Assembly: GCA_024235095.1 (NCBI GenBank)
Contig: JACKNC010000001.1
Coordinates: forward strand, 898,501-962,500
Reading direction: 5' to 3'
Origin: Gammaproteobacteria bacterium
GTDB lineage: Bacteria > Pseudomonadota > Gammaproteobacteria > Competibacterales > Competibacteraceae
DNA length: 64,000 nt
Shown: positions 56,009 to 64,000 of the stretch, one piece after another
Position numbering within the stretch: the first letter of the stretch is position 1
Layout of the letters: every line of letters begins with the position of its first letter
Notes under the pieces: model-generated
Told to the model about the DNA's origin: nothing
What the model saw: the letters and a program-made list of their open reading frames with translations, nothing else
Database searches by the model: none
Program-made: the position numbers and the translations under genes

Positions 56009-57352
56009 ATGCACTCTGCATTGATTCTTGGAATTTTTTTAGGCGCTATGTCGTGGATGTCGCCTGCGCCAGCCAGCAAATCGGCTCCAGAGGAATTCAT
56101 CGTACCGTTGCAGGCAACCACCTCACGCTCAACGCTACGCAATTCTGGCCGGGTGCGCCTGGTGAAGAAGGATGAACTCACCGGGAAACCAGCGTTTCAG
56201 GCGAAAAACGCGCAAACAGCCATCATCGCCGCAATCAATCAGAAAACTTCGGGCTGCTGGATGATCCGTTATGGAACAGATTTCGGCTGGGTGGCTGCCA
56301 GCAACATCCACTATTCCGCCTCTGATAATCCCGTGACATTGCGCCGCTCTCAACAAGAAGCCCGCTTCAAGGCGTTTACTGATGCCCGAACCCAGTTGGC
56401 AGGCTGTTTGCGCGCGTTGTCGCCAGAGGCGCGACGCGCTGTTGCGAAACGTCTGGAACAGGATAGTTCGATCCAGTTGGCGTTGATCAATCTGGCGACT
56501 AACGATGCGGAAAAATGGGAACAGGCGTTGCGTATTCTGGCGCGCGGTTTCGTCGCTTATTCGGTCGAAGAAGATACCGCCAAGCACTCGCACTCGATCC
56601 AGGTCAACCTGGTCACTACTTTAAAAACTGCGACCCAGCTAACCCGTCCTGCGGCGAACGCTATCGAAGCAACGTCGATTCAGGAAGGACTGGCGCAGTT
56701 GTTGGCTGAAATACAGGCCGGTTTAATTCCGCCGGTCGGCAACCGGTTGATTGTGGTCAATGCGTCGGGCGAACTCACACTGGTGGGCTATGCCATTAAC
56801 CTGATTGGGGTACATCCGAATGCAGCGGCCCAGGACAAGCTTCGCGTTGATGCCGAGAAAATCGCCACGGCGCGCGCTACTGAAGCCATCATTGGTCTGG
56901 CGATCGGTGATGATACCCGATGGCAACACAACTTGGACGAGATCAGCCAAAGAGAGGTCAGAACCGCTGCCAGTGGCTATGATGATAACGAACCCAGCGC
57001 CAACCGTTTCAGGCAAATTCGTGATTTGGTCATGGCTTCGGCCAAGGATGACCCAGGGTTGCAAACGCTGGTTGAGGGAAATCTGCCCTCATCAGCGGCG
57101 ATCAAGCGCTTTGGCGAGGAGGACCGGGTCGCGGTAGCCGTGATTTACACTCCGACAGTTAGGAAACCCGCACCACCGCCACCGCCACCGGCTACGCCTG
57201 TCGTTGAACCTGCCAATGATTCACCCGTCATGCCATCGGTCACCGAGCCATCGCCAGGTAGTTCACCCCCGCCGCCCGTCCCGCCTGCCGCCGAGTCATC
57301 CACTACGATACCCCCCGTGATTGAATCTTCAGAGCCGACCGAAACCCGTTAA
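56009..57352 (+). CDS. Exported protein of unknown function with Pro-rich tail
   Basis: 447 residues from ATG 56009, with GGAGG 8 bp upstream. Signal peptide ([19 protein letters not shown]). The middle has a conserved-looking helical block ([31 protein letters not shown]) and a second domain with [21 protein letters not shown]. The last 70 residues are Pro/Ser-rich. I do not recognise the family. The gene follows the signalling pair closely and may belong to the same transcript. Its TAA stop shares the TTAA with the opposing mutM stop. Confidence 0.75.
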   Translation: MHSALILGIFLGAMSWMSPAPASKSAPEEFIVPLQATTSRSTLRNSGRVRLVKKDELTGKPAFQAKNAQTAIIAAINQKTSGCWMIRYGTDFGWVAASNIHYSASDNPVTLRRSQQEARFKAFTDARTQLAGCLRALSPEARRAVAKRLEQDSSIQLALINLATNDAEKWEQALRILARGFVAYSVEEDTAKHSHSIQVNLVTTLKTATQLTRPAANAIEATSIQEGLAQLLAEIQAGLIPPVGNRLIVVNASGELTLVGYAINLIGVHPNAAAQDKLRVDAEKIATARATEAIIGLAIGDDTRWQHNLDEISQREVRTAASGYDDNEPSANRFRQIRDLVMASAKDDPGLQTLVEGNLPSSAAIKRFGEEDRVAVAVIYTPTVRKPAPPPPPPATPVVEPANDSPVMPSVTEPSPGSSPPPPVPPAAESSTTIPPVIESSEPTETR

Positions 57353-58164
57353 AGCTGACAACGCGGACAAAAATAGGTCGACCGTTGCCCCAGCCGGCAG
57401 CGGTCAATCGGCTCCCCACAAACCCGGCAGGGCAATTGGTAGCGACCATAAACGCATAACTGTTGTTGAAAGTAACCGGGTTTACCCTCGCCGCCGACAA
57501 AGTCGCGCAAGGTCGTACCGCCCTGGCGAATGGCCTCGCCTAAAATCTCGCAGATGGTTTCTGCTAACCGCTGGTACTCATCCAGCGCCACTTGTCCAGC
57601 CGGGCGCAAAGGGTTGATTCGGGCGGCGAACAGCGATTCACTGGCGTAGATGTTGCCCACGCCGACCACGATATGGTTATCCATAATGAAAGGCTTGACT
57701 GCTATTAAGCGACCTCGTGCTCGCTGGTGCAACCAGTCACCGGAAAATCCCTTGTCCAGTGGTTCCGGCCCCAGCGCCCGAAGCAGGGGATGCCGCTCTG
57801 GCGGCTCGACCGTCCACAATACAGCCCCGAAGCGACGGCTGTCGTTGAAGCGCAGACAGTGACCATTAGATAGCGTCAGATCAACGTGATCATGCTTTTC
57901 ATAAGGCGTGTCGGCGCGCAAGATGCGTAAACGTCCGGTCATGCCCAGATGAAAGATGACGGTTCCGATATGGGTATGCAGCAACAGATATTTAGCCCGT
58001 CTTTCGACCTGTTGAAAGATCTGTCCAGACAATACCGTTGCCAATTCATCCGGCGCTGGCCAGCGTAACCGGGGTTGCCGCACTACAACGCGAACGACCT
58101 GTTGACCGATGAGGTGAGGGGCAATGCCGCGCCGGACGGTTTCGACTTCAGGCAATTCAGGCAT
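57349..58164 (-). CDS. mutM: Formamidopyrimidine-DNA glycosylase
   Basis: 271 residues from ATG 58164, so that Pro2 of [13 protein letters not shown] becomes the catalytic N-terminus; the ATG at 58167 would add a Met before it. Beta-hairpin Lys in [10 protein letters not shown] near residue 58, helix-two-turn-helix with [15 protein letters not shown], and the C-terminal zinc finger [25 protein letters not shown]. It removes oxidised purines. Coupled to the upstream DUF4340 gene (TGATG). Its stop overlaps the converging gene at TTAA. Confidence 0.95.
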   Translation of the reverse strand: MPELPEVETVRRGIAPHLIGQQVVRVVVRQPRLRWPAPDELATVLSGQIFQQVERRAKYLLLHTHIGTVIFHLGMTGRLRILRADTPYEKHDHVDLTLSNGHCLRFNDSRRFGAVLWTVEPPERHPLLRALGPEPLDKGFSGDWLHQRARGRLIAVKPFIMDNHIVVGVGNIYASESLFAARINPLRPAGQVALDEYQRLAETICEILGEAIRQGGTTLRDFVGGEGKPGYFQQQLCVYGRYQLPCRVCGEPIDRCRLGQRSTYFCPRCQL

Positions 58165-58709
58165 CATTGACTCTTTGGAGCAAGCGACTGCCGGGATTCA
58201 ATGGGCGGCGCCAGAAAACTTGCCGCCGCGCTGGTTAGCAACCGATATAGGCGATCAGGGCAGAGATGAACCATCGCTCCGGTTTGCACATAGCGCAAAC
58301 CATCGGTGGGCGCAGTCGCGCCGAAGCGGATTTCCTGACTGTCGAACCTGAGTCGCAACCGGGGTGGATCAAGGGATAACGCTTTCAGATCAAGCTCTCC
58401 GCCCAGATATCGACGTGGACAATGCATGGTTGCTTCTTGAAGCAACTGGTTGATTAAAATTGGATTGGCAGGCCCACTGTTGGGCGCGGTCATCCACCAG
58501 CGTCCCTCCTGTTGTGTAAATGCTATCGTTTCCTGATCTGGCCGCAGCACTTCGATGTGTTTTATTTCAGTAGGCGATACCTCTAACAGCGATGGAATCA
58601 CCGACGATTCCTGGCTTGGCCCCAAAAGTTCCAGCATCACCAATCCACCCGCCAGAATTAGCAGCCCCAGATTAACCGCCCACTGTCGCGTCAGCGCATT
58701 CATGATCAA
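58164..58709 (-). CDS. DUF4340-like membrane-anchored protein
   Basis: 181 residues: one N-terminal membrane helix ([18 protein letters not shown]) then a small beta-rich domain ([31 protein letters not shown]) of the DUF4340 kind, shorter than usual. Such proteins regularly follow GldG-type ABC auxiliary genes. Starts 2 bp after the GldG gene and overlaps the mutM start. Confidence 0.75.
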   Translation of the reverse strand: MIMNALTRQWAVNLGLLILAGGLVMLELLGPSQESSVIPSLLEVSPTEIKHIEVLRPDQETIAFTQQEGRWWMTAPNSGPANPILINQLLQEATMHCPRRYLGGELDLKALSLDPPRLRLRFDSQEIRFGATAPTDGLRYVQTGAMVHLCPDRLYRLLTSAAASFLAPPIESRQSLAPKSQ

Positions 58710-58710
58710 C

Positions 58711-60078
58711 TCAACGTCGCCGGCGGCGGAACCACCAGATTAGCCAGCCGCTGCTCATCAGTCCTGCGGGCAAAATCACCAGGAACAGCGCCGCCAGTAG
58801 CGCCAGAGCGCTTTCCGAAAGGCGCAGAGTTGGATCGGGAACGGATCGGGGCGGAAGCGCAATCAACGCCTCATCCAGCACCAGCCAATTAAAAATATTC
58901 AAACCCAGTTCCAGATTAGCGCCATTACCCAAATAGGTGTTGGATAGAAAATCACCATCGCCGATGATAACCACCCGTTGCCGGGCGGCATCTCCAGGTT
59001 CTTCACCAGGTTTTAGCCGAGATAGCGCCAATCCTAAGATCAGTGGACCCGGTCGCTCAAGGGTATTCGGATCGAACTGAATCTGACCTTCCAGCGCGCC
59101 GGTTTCGCTCCAACTGGAAGACCGACTTTCCAGCAGTACGTCCGTTTGCCAACCGGCTAACGGTTGGCTGTCCAAGGCGACCGACTGGGGCAGCAGAGCG
59201 GGAGCGCGCAGGGGTGCGGTGATCGGATGGGGGCCATAATCGGCGATGGGAATAAAGGTTGGATGGTGAATGCCCAGTCGGAGCGTATCCGCATCCACCA
59301 CCACGCCCGGTAGAAGGGTGATCCCTAGCAACGCCGCCAGCGCGTGCAGGCCAGAGGGGTCCTCTGGCTCCAGCAACCACAGCAGATGGCCGCCGCGTTG
59401 CACATAGCTAAGCAGGACCCGGATTTCACCCACTGCTAATGCTATTTGCGGTCCAGCGATCACCAGTCCATCGGCATCAGCGGGGATATCCGGTTCTGTC
59501 GCCAGATTGAGTCCACGCGTCTGGATGCCAATTTTCGCCAATTCGCGCCCGAACGCGCCCAGATCGTGATTAGCAACGCCCTGTGGTTGGCGTTCACCAT
59601 GACCTTCGAGGAACAGCACGAGCCGATCCTGACGGCGGCTCAGGCGCTGCAATATCTGGGTCAAGGCTTGTTCGCCGGGGTGTTGCAATGTTTCACGGCG
59701 TCCGGCGTATTCCACGGATAACTCACCATCCTCGGTAATTCCCAGTTGACGCACTTGATCCGGCAACAGATCGGGATTAACGAAGGTCAGCGTCATATCA
59801 GGCTTGTAACGCCGATAGCGGTCGACTAACCGGCTAATGCCCTCCCGGAGTGGCGAATGATCGTGGATATAGGCTGTTATGCGGACCGGTCCATCGAGGC
59901 GCATCAACCATGCCTGGCTGGCTTCGGACAAGGTATTGCGACCACTGGCGGTCCAGTCAGCCTGCACCGGATAGCGGACGCTCAGCCAGGCTAAAAGGCC
60001 GATCACCAGGCTAAACAGCAGTAGAAATAGCAGATGCTGAAGCCATAGTCGGCGACGCACAGAGGAATCAAGGCGCAT
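58711..60078 (-). CDS. GldG-like ABC transporter auxiliary protein
   Basis: 455 residues. N-terminal membrane helix, then a periplasmic domain of the ABC-auxiliary type (NTLSEASQAWLMRLDGPVRITAYI; FLEGHGERQPQGV near residue 155; LLWLLEPEDPSGLHALAALLGI), and a C-terminal membrane helix (SALALLAALFLVILPAGLMSSGWLIWWFRRRRR). Works with the adjacent GldF/GldA-type permease and ATPase; named from gliding motility in Bacteroidetes, but in proteobacteria the exported substrate is unknown. Confidence 0.85.
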   Translation of the reverse strand: MRLDSSVRRRLWLQHLLFLLLFSLVIGLLAWLSVRYPVQADWTASGRNTLSEASQAWLMRLDGPVRITAYIHDHSPLREGISRLVDRYRRYKPDMTLTFVNPDLLPDQVRQLGITEDGELSVEYAGRRETLQHPGEQALTQILQRLSRRQDRLVLFLEGHGERQPQGVANHDLGAFGRELAKIGIQTRGLNLATEPDIPADADGLVIAGPQIALAVGEIRVLLSYVQRGGHLLWLLEPEDPSGLHALAALLGITLLPGVVVDADTLRLGIHHPTFIPIADYGPHPITAPLRAPALLPQSVALDSQPLAGWQTDVLLESRSSSWSETGALEGQIQFDPNTLERPGPLILGLALSRLKPGEEPGDAARQRVVIIGDGDFLSNTYLGNGANLELGLNIFNWLVLDEALIALPPRSVPDPTLRLSESALALLAALFLVILPAGLMSSGWLIWWFRRRRR

Positions 60079-60083
60079 GGGGA

Positions 60084-60836
60084 TTAATCCCGCAAGCGCA
60101 GATCATCCAGCCGACGAATCGCTAGGCCTAGAAACGCCAGACTGAATAGAAAATAATAGGCAAAGTCAGTGCTGTCGAATAACCCAAGCAGGAAGGAATC
60201 ATAATGACGCCGCAGTGATAGATAGCCTAACAGATTGCTGCTGGCTGTTTGATCAACGCGGGCCGCGTCCACCATCCACAGCGCCAGTAATACCCCTAGC
60301 GTCGCGACCGCCGCTACAGCGGGCTGGGTCGTCAACGTGGACAAATACAGACCGACCGCAGTTGCCGCCGCCGTCAGCAGGGTTAGCCCCAGCGCTCCCG
60401 ACAGCAATTTGCCAAAATCAAGGGTGGCGCCGACAGCCAGCGACAGCGGCATCAATGTGATCAAGGCGATGGCGCTTAGAAAAAAAGTCAGCGCCCCCAA
60501 ATACTTGCCCAACACAATCGCAGGAATCCCCACCGGAGCTGAGAACAGCAGATCGAGGGTACGGGTTCGGCGTTCCTGACTAAACAGGCGCATGGTCAAT
60601 AGCGGAATCAGCAATAGCAACACCCAGGCGGCGACGCGGAATAACGGCGCGGCTATCAGATCAGTCACACCAGGCGCATTATCCAGCCCGGTCAATTGCC
60701 CCTGTAAATTTCGGAAATCCTCCACCAACAACACAAATATCCAAGCCAGGAGTCCCTGAACCACTGCCAGCAAAGTCCAGGCCAGCGGCGATAGAAACAG
60801 ACTGCGCCATTCACGGGCGGCAATGGTAAGAATCAT
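60084..60836 (-). CDS. ABC-2 type permease, GldF-like
   Basis: 250 residues with six membrane helices (for example PLAWTLLAVVQGLLAWIFVLL and LLTAAATAVGLYLSTLTTQP) and the LLTMRLFSQERRTRTLDLLFSAPV loop typical of ABC-2 permeases. ATGA overlap with the ATPase gene upstream and 5 bp to the GldG-like gene. Confidence 0.87.
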   Translation of the reverse strand: MILTIAAREWRSLFLSPLAWTLLAVVQGLLAWIFVLLVEDFRNLQGQLTGLDNAPGVTDLIAAPLFRVAAWVLLLLIPLLTMRLFSQERRTRTLDLLFSAPVGIPAIVLGKYLGALTFFLSAIALITLMPLSLAVGATLDFGKLLSGALGLTLLTAAATAVGLYLSTLTTQPAVAAVATLGVLLALWMVDAARVDQTASSNLLGYLSLRRHYDSFLLGLFDSTDFAYYFLFSLAFLGLAIRRLDDLRLRD

Positions 60837-61774
60837 CGGTCCGTGTCGGTTTCCAGAATCAGTTCAACGAAAACCTGCTCCAGATGGGCAAGTTCCGGTG
60901 TCATTTCCCAAAGCCCCCAGTCATTGGCCTGCTGAATTAATGATGCCGTAAGCGCAGTGGCGGCGCTATGATGGAGACGGAAACGCCCCTCACCCAGTTC
61001 ATCGACCCGGTTCACACTGGGTAATTGCTTCAGAAAAGTCAGCGGTGGCGGCGTTTTCAGACCAATCCGCAACCGGGTAGACTGCCGACATTCCAGGTCG
61101 CTCAGAGTGCTGGCATATACCAACCGCCCCGTGCGCATGATCTGCACATGGGTGCAAAGCGTTTGAACCTCCGCCAGTAGATGCGAGGACAAAATCACAC
61201 CGCGCTCCTGCCCCAGTTCGTGAATCAACTCACGGATTTCCCGTGACTGGATCGGATCGAGTCCGACCGTGGGTTCATCCAGCACTACCACTGCTGGATC
61301 GTGCAGCACGGCCTGAGCAATGCCGACCCGCTGGCGGTAACCCTTGGACAAATGACCAATCAGACGGCGACTGACCTCGGTCAACCCACAGCGTTGCTTG
61401 ATGCTCGCCACGGCCTGACGGCTGGCTCTGTGGTTCAGCCCGCGTAGACGCGCGCTGTAATGGAGTTGCTCATCCACAGTCAGTTCGCTGTACAGTGGCG
61501 GATGTTCAGGCAAATAGCCCAGCGCCCGCTTAGCCTGCACCGGTTGGTCCAGCAGATCAATGCCATTAATCATAATACGTCCGGCATCCGGGGCCAGTAC
61601 GCCAGCCAATATGCGCAAAGTTGTGGACTTTCCCGCGCCATTGGGACCCAGAAATCCCAGAATCTGTCCGCGAAACAGGGTAAAACTGACATCGTCAACC
61701 ACCCGCACATCGCCATAACAACGGGTTAGTCTCTCTACTTGCACGAGAATTTCATCCATCATCACTTCTTCCAT
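60833..61774 (-). CDS. ABC transporter ATPase, GldA-like
   Basis: About 313 residues; the start among ATG 61774, 61762 and 61759 is not fixed by a clear ribosome site. Walker A GFLGPNGAGKSTT near residue 45, signature LSKGYRQRVGIAQ near residue 140, Walker B AVVVLDEPTVGLDPIQ, H-loop LSSHLLAEV. A C-terminal extension of about 90 residues is typical of ABC-2 exporters. First gene of the four-gene cluster ending in mutM. Confidence 0.88.
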   Translation of the reverse strand: MEEVMMDEILVQVERLTRCYGDVRVVDDVSFTLFRGQILGFLGPNGAGKSTTLRILAGVLAPDAGRIMINGIDLLDQPVQAKRALGYLPEHPPLYSELTVDEQLHYSARLRGLNHRASRQAVASIKQRCGLTEVSRRLIGHLSKGYRQRVGIAQAVLHDPAVVVLDEPTVGLDPIQSREIRELIHELGQERGVILSSHLLAEVQTLCTHVQIMRTGRLVYASTLSDLECRQSTRLRIGLKTPPPLTFLKQLPSVNRVDELGEGRFRLHHSAATALTASLIQQANDWGLWEMTPELAHLEQVFVELILETDTDR

Positions 61775-61804
61775 ACACATGGAACGATATGGGACGAATT
61801 GCAT

Positions 61805-61981
61805 GTGATTACCCGCTTCTGCGTGCGAATTTTGGCGGTGCTAATGAACTTGGTAATTATGTGGAGCGTTGCTAACGTAGGGTGGATGTTCTACCAGCGA
61901 GCGATGATATCGCCGGTGGGATTGCTGAATGTCAATGATATTTTGGCCAGCTTCAGCGCGCTCATGGCGAGGAAAACGTAA
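61805..61981 (+). pseudogene. Truncated PsiE-like membrane protein
   Basis: From GTG 61805 the frame reads VITRFCVRILAVLMNLVIMW, SVANVGWMFYQRAM and LLNVNDILASFSALM, a pattern of the phosphate-starvation PsiE-like family, then ends abruptly in ARKT and TAA. The family continues for another two helices after this point, so the gene is cut at the 3' side. Confidence 0.45.
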
Positions 61982-61987
61982 ACGAGA

Positions 61988-62007
61988 AACCCGCCTGACA
62001 GCGGGTT
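61988..62007 (-). terminator. Terminator downstream of rpmG
   Basis: On the minus strand AACCCGC-TGTCAG-GCGGGTT is followed by TCTCGTTT. A 7-bp GC-rich stem 35 bp after the rpmG stop. Confidence 0.65.
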
Positions 62008-62041
62008 CATTTCAATCGGACGACCCTCCATAAGCCAGCCT

Positions 62042-62197
62042 CTACTTGATCTTGGCTTCCTTATAGGGGACATGTTTGCGAACTACCGGATCGTATTTTT
62101 TCATCTCCAGCTTTTCCGGCGTGGTCCGCTTGTTCTTGGTGGTGGTGTAGAAATGTCCGGTACCTGCAGTAGATACCAGTTTGATCTTGTCGCGCAT
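62042..62197 (-). CDS. rpmG: 50S ribosomal protein L33
   Basis: 51 residues: [20 protein letters not shown], then [17 protein letters not shown] and a basic end KEAKIK. The length and sequence are those of bacterial L33 without the zinc-binding Cys pairs (C-minus form). GAGGAG lies 8 bp upstream, within the end of rpmB, giving the usual rpmB-rpmG pair. Confidence 0.95.
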   Translation of the reverse strand: MRDKIKLVSTAGTGHFYTTTKNKRTTPEKLEMKKYDPVVRKHVPYKEAKIK

Positions 62198-62209
62198 GGT
62201 GAATGCTCC

Positions 62210-62446
62210 TCAGAATTTCTCGCCTTGGGCGCGCAGTTCAGTGAGCACTGCGTCAATCCCTTTCTTATCGATAATACGCATACCGTGCGCCGACACGCGC
62301 AACTTTACGAAGCGCCGTTCGCTTTCGACCCAGAAGCGATGCTCGTGCAGATTAGGCAGAAACCGACGGCGAGTCTTGTTATTGGCATGGGATACATTGT
62401 TTCCGGTAGTCGGGCCTTTACCCGTTACCTGACACACTCTGGACAT
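62210..62446 (-). CDS. rpmB: 50S ribosomal protein L28
   Basis: 78 residues from ATG 62446 with GGAGAG 7 bp upstream; the same length as E. coli L28. Sequence [40 protein letters not shown] and [16 protein letters not shown]. Upstream in-frame codons belong to the leader. Co-transcribed with rpmG. Confidence 0.95.
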   Translation of the reverse strand: MSRVCQVTGKGPTTGNNVSHANNKTRRRFLPNLHEHRFWVESERRFVKLRVSAHGMRIIDKKGIDAVLTELRAQGEKF

Positions 62447-62542
62447 TGAATTTCTCTCCAACCGGCATAACCGGATTAATACTGTGTGGGGCTTATAACA
62501 AATTTTGCAATCCATCACAACGAGATGCTTGCGCATCACAAA

Positions 62543-62574
62543 AAACCCTCACTGCAATGCGCGAGTGAGGGTTT
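62543..62574 (-). terminator. Intrinsic terminator of the rRNA operon
   Basis: Stem AAACCCTCAC / GTGAGGGTTT with a 12-base loop; on the minus strand it runs into a T-run (TTTTTTGTG). It lies just beyond the 5S gene. Confidence 0.85.
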
Positions 62575-62582
62575 GGGGGAAG

Positions 62583-62701
62583 GCGCCTGGCGATGACCTA
62601 CTTTAGCATGAGTAACCTCACACGATCATCGGCGCGGCGCGGTTTCACGACCGAGTTCGGGATGGGGTCGGGTGGTTCCCGCGCGCTAGGATCGCCAGGC
62701 A
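62583..62701 (-). rRNA. rrf: 5S ribosomal RNA
   Basis: The complement begins GCCTGGCGATCCTAGCGCGC and contains CCCGACCCCATCCCGAACTC and CGATGATCGTGTGAGG, ending in GTCATCGCCAGGC, which pairs with the 5' end. This is a standard gammaproteobacterial 5S. Ends are approximate by a few bases. Confidence 0.93.
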
Positions 62702-62768
62702 AAAAAGGGCGAGACATGCGATTCGAGTGAGGGGAGGGGGATCGCCCCCCCCAAGGCTTGGGTGTTAG

Positions 62769-64000
<1,232 letters not shown>

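Overview
The window reads as chromosomal DNA of a GC-rich gammaproteobacterium. The evidence is housekeeping genes of gammaproteobacterial type (purB, sthA, pilU, ispG, mutM, rpmB-rpmG), a 23S-5S rRNA operon end, and a MoxR/Bat operon. The crotonase plus 3-hydroxybutyryl-CoA dehydrogenase pair, the GH57 enzyme and the dispersed palindromic repeats would fit a Competibacter/Contendobacter-like organism. That placement is inference only; the 23S fragment at the right edge could test it.

Layout. 1-2926: a STAND-type NTPase with ten near-identical 120-bp TPR repeats, broken by an amber codon and a 1-bp deletion. 3082-3591: a small zinc-ribbon protein. 3600-4834: a graveyard of two different transposase C-termini and a decayed amino-acid ABC transporter junction. 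4917-6677: a secreted DUF4214 protein. 6748-13823 (minus strand): a large Hsp70-family protein whose expected ATG reads ATC, a PfkB/adenosine-type kinase, purB, an EamA transporter and an orphan livF. 13852-17751: an IS island, with an ISKra4-type element carrying a -1 frameshift signal, followed by an IS1-family element that is itself interrupted by an IS630-family element.

17888-25451: a MoxR-DUF58-DUF4381-BatA-BatB/C-BatD operon (envelope stress or aerotolerance class). 25650-33100 (minus strand): a PD-(D/E)XK plus N6-methylase fusion enzyme carrying in-frame palindromic repeat DNA, a GH57 glycosidase, and a low-GC type II restriction-modification pair. 33222-38516 (minus strand): mgtE, ispG, an isochorismatase-fold hydrolase and a DedA-PAP2-LssY fusion. 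38941-41613: a small exported protein and two acyl-CoA genes. 41675-46166 (minus strand): an M17 aminopeptidase, an IS701-like remnant, a PstS-like binding protein and a hybrid histidine kinase.

46655-57352 (mostly plus strand): sthA, pilU, an aminotransferase, xthA, rfbB, a GAF-HD-GYP protein, a cyclic-nucleotide-binding protein and a periplasmic protein; an aldo/keto reductase lies on the minus strand. 57349-61774 (minus strand): mutM and a Gld-type ABC export cluster. 61805-64000: a PsiE-like gene fragment, rpmG-rpmB, and the 5S and 23S rRNA genes with terminators.

The most unusual items are the TPR minisatellite in a broken STAND gene, the ATC in place of the Hsp70 start codon, the repeat DNA read in frame inside the restriction-methylase gene, the frameshift-encoded ISKra4 transposase beside an orphaned livF, and the nested IS elements. 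I did not see CRISPR arrays, tRNA genes or prophage modules.
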